This document shows, one piece after another, positions 18,310 through 20,000 of a stretch of DNA of 20,000 nucleotides. The notes under the pieces are model-generated. The model searched no databases and was not told the DNA's origin. It saw only the letters and a list, made by a program, of their open reading frames with translations. Position numbers and translations under genes: made by a program. The DNA is taken from contig NEEC01000368.1 of NCBI GenBank assembly GCA_002189035.1, forward strand, positions 1-20,000, in the 5' to 3' direction. How positions within the stretch are numbered: position 1 is the first letter of the stretch; every line of letters begins with the position of its first letter. The DNA comes from Utricularia gibba (lineage: Eukaryota > Streptophyta > Magnoliopsida > Lamiales > Lentibulariaceae).

Positions 18310-19236
18310 TTGAGGGGGAACCCACCCCTACTCGCCCCGATGGAGGTGCTGCCTCCACGCCATGCCCACGGAGCCGGCGCCGCACGCCTGGGGCACACCG
18401 CCCCCGAGGGTGGGCCGGGTGCCTCTCGAGACACCTCCCCCTCAAGAAGGGAGAACATGCCAAAACCCAGGTGGCGGCACTGGACATCCAAATGTTGAAA
18501 AAAGCGTGGCTTTTTTCGGTGGGCCACAAGGCGCCCCGAGGGTGGGCCCAGTGCCTCCAGAGACACCTCCCCCTCAAGAAGGGAGATCATGCCAAAAGGG
18601 AGGTGGCGGCACTGGACATCCAAATGCCCAAAAAAGCATGACTTTTCTCGAAAGGCCATTCTGGACGAGCCATCGCCTAGCATGCTCGAGCGCGGCGTGC
18701 GTCCCGCGCGAGGCCATGCCCGCCCATGTCCGAGCATGGCGCGCGGGCGGGCGTCCCGCGGGAGACATTCCCCGCCCATGTCCGAGCATGGCGTGCAAGC
18801 GGGCGTCCCTTGTGAGTCATTCCGCGCATGCTCGAGCATGGCGTGCGGGCGGGCGTCCCGCGCGAGGCCATCCCCGCGCATGTTCGATCATGGCGTGCGG
18901 GGGGGCGTCCCGCGCGAGGCCATGCCCGCCCATGTCCGAGCATGGCGTGCGGGCGGGCGTCCCGTGGGAGTCATTCCCCGCGCATGCTCGAGCATGGCGC
19001 GCGGGCGGCCGTCCCGCGCGAGACATTCCCCGCGCATGCTCGAGCAAGGCGTGCGGGCGGGCGTCCATGGCGAGTCACCGCCCCACGCATGGCGTGCGGA
19101 CGCCCGTCCCGCGCGAGACATTCCCCGCGCATGCTCGAGCAAGGCGTGCGGCGGGCGTCCATGGCGGGTCACCGCCCACGCATGGCGTGCGGACGCCCGT
19201 CCCGCGCGAGACATCGAACGTGCTTGCTCGAGCATC
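18310..19236 (+). repeat. Unit U21, C type, 927 bp
   Basis: Same order as the preceding unit, with nearly identical C-specific segment at about 18640-18680. The extra length comes mainly from a 95-bp duplication of two tail modules (19021-19115 and 19116-19208). Confidence 0.88.
19021..19208 (+). repeat. Local tandem duplication of ~94 bp
   Basis: 19021-19115 and 19116-19208 repeat the same pair of tail modules, from AGACATTCCCCGCGC through GTCCCGCGCG. The copies differ by one missing G, one A-to-G change (GGCGAGTC versus GGCGGGTC) and one missing C. Other units have a single copy. Confidence 0.9.
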
Positions 19237-19921
19237 TTCAGGGGGAACCCACCCCTACTCGCCCCGATGGAGGTGCTGCCTCCACGCCATGCCCACGGAG
19301 CCGGCGCCGCACGCCTGGGGCACACCGCCCCCGAGGGTGGGCCGGGTGCCTCTCGAGACACCTCCCCCCTCAAGAAGGGAGAACATGCCAAAACCCAGGT
19401 GGCGGCACTGGACATCCAAATGTTGAAAAAAGCGTGGCTTTTTTCGGTGGGCCACAAGGCGCCCCGAGGGTGGGCCCAGTGCCTCCAGAGACACCTCCCC
19501 CCTCAAGAAGGGAGATCATGCCAAAAGGGAGGTGGCGGCACTGGACATCCAAATGTCGAAAAAACGTGACTTTTCTCGAAAGGCCATTCCGTACGAGCCA
19601 TCGCCTAGCATGCTCGAGCGCGGCGTGCGTCCCGCGCGAGTCATTCCCGCGCATGCTCGAGCACGGCGTGCGGGCGGGCGTCCCGCGCGAGGCCATCCCC
19701 GCGCATGTTCGATCGTGGCGTGCGGGGGGGCGTCCCGCGCGAGGCCATGCCCGCCCATGTCCGAGCATGGTGCACCGCCGGGCGTCCCGCGCGAGCCACC
19801 CTCCCCGCGCATGGTCGAGCATGGCTCACCAGCGGGCGAGTCACCGCCCCCGCACATGGTCGACCATGGCTGGCGGGCACTTGCACTTCGCGCGTGCTTG
19901 CATGCCTGCATGCGGTGCGGC
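19237..19921 (+). repeat. Unit U22, C type with decayed tail, 685 bp
   Basis: The leader begins TTCAGGGGG, with one change from the other units. The second head module reads ATGTCGAAAAAACGTGAC and then the C-specific CTCGAAAGGCCATTC. The tail has fewer modules, and from about 19770 they diverge (GTGCACCGCCGGG, CATGGTCGAGCATG, CATGGTCGACCATG). The last ~50 bases before the next leader (TTGCATGCCTGCATGCGG) are not seen elsewhere in the window. Confidence 0.82.
19855..19868. other. 14-bp palindrome CATGGTCGACCATG
   Basis: A variant of the module dyad in which both half-sites differ symmetrically from CATGCTCGAGCATG. The preceding module (19810-19823) has only the left half changed (CATGGTCGAGCATG). 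Confidence 0.8.
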
Positions 19922-20000
19922 TTGAGGGGGAACCCGCCCCTCCATACCGACGTCGTTGATGGAGGTTCTGTCTCCGCGCCGATGCCCGAGTGACCGACGC
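19922..20000 (+). repeat. Start of a further, diverged unit
   Basis: The leader string TTGAGGGGGAACCCGCCCC is followed by GATGGAGGTTCTGTCTCC and GCCGATGCCCG, a diverged version of the B/C leader GATGGAGGTGCTGCCTCC and GCCATGCCCACGG. The array therefore probably extends beyond the window. Confidence 0.7.

Larger units (their letters stand above)
84..20000. repeat. Nested tandem-repeat array, A/B/C unit families
   Basis: The array is a head-to-tail series of units in one orientation. Using the leader string TTGAGGGGG as unit start, boundaries fall at 856, 1696, 2549, 3404, 4260, 5110, 5964, 6819, 7669, 8523, 9378, 10234, 11084, 11943, 12798, 13650, 14947, 15802, 16588, 17479, 18310, 19237 (here TTCAGGGGG) and 19922. 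Each unit contains a doubled ~131-bp head module and a run of ~52-bp modules, so there are three nested repeat scales. Near-identity within the A block and looser similarity at the ends is the pattern expected from unequal crossing-over or gene conversion. Satellite DNA and an rDNA-type spacer are both possible; no ribosomal gene is present to decide. Confidence 0.95.

Noticed and set aside
84-20000. Transposon or LTR-element array
   Set aside because: No terminal inverted repeats, target-site duplications, primer-binding site, polypurine tract or polymerase/transposase-like translation could be found at unit borders.

Overview
No protein-coding or known RNA gene can be supported anywhere in this window. 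It is one continuous, very GC- and CpG-rich nested tandem-repeat array. The sequence before about position 84 shows no clear repeat. From there to base 20000 everything belongs to one family of units of about 690-930 bp, most of them 850-859 bp, and the array still appears to be running at the right edge. Long open frames occur in all six frames on both strands, but they follow the repeat phase, have Arg/Pro/Ala/Gly-rich low-complexity translations, change frame with single-base indels between otherwise near-identical units, and show no recognisable domain. They are not annotated as genes.

Organism: long head-to-tail units, nested sub-repeats at two smaller scales, and a unit length of about 854 bp point to nuclear DNA of a eukaryote, such as a satellite or an rDNA-type intergenic spacer. 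The sequence alone does not show which lineage. No 18S/5.8S/25S, 5S, tRNA or telomere sequence is visible, so the spacer idea is only a hypothesis.

Layout: (1) 1-83, left edge without clear repeat. (2) 84-855, a left-truncated unit whose first module has the sequence type found at the far right of the array. (3) 856-13649, fifteen near-identical 'A' units. (4) 13650-14946, a 1297-bp chimeric unit holding about 530 bp of 'B' type. (5) 14947-15801, one more A unit. (6) 15802-16587, a hybrid with an A head and a B tail. (7) 16588-19921, four B/C-type units of 891, 831, 927 and 685 bp. (8) 19922-20000, the start of another, diverged unit.

An A unit (example 4260-5109) has, in order: a leader with two hairpins (4260-4312); two copies of a ~131-bp head module (4313-4443, and 4444-4552 truncated); an A-specific core of ~385 bp (4553-4937) with the only AT-rich island (TATAATCGATT), two CG dinucleotide tracts and three strong inverted repeats; and three to four ~52-bp modules (4938-5109) centred on a CATGCTCGAG dyad. 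B and C units share the leader, head modules and 52-bp modules but lack the core and carry seven to ten 52-bp modules instead. The plainest reading is that a B-like array gained the A core in one unit, and unequal exchange then amplified that unit about 18-fold inside the older array.
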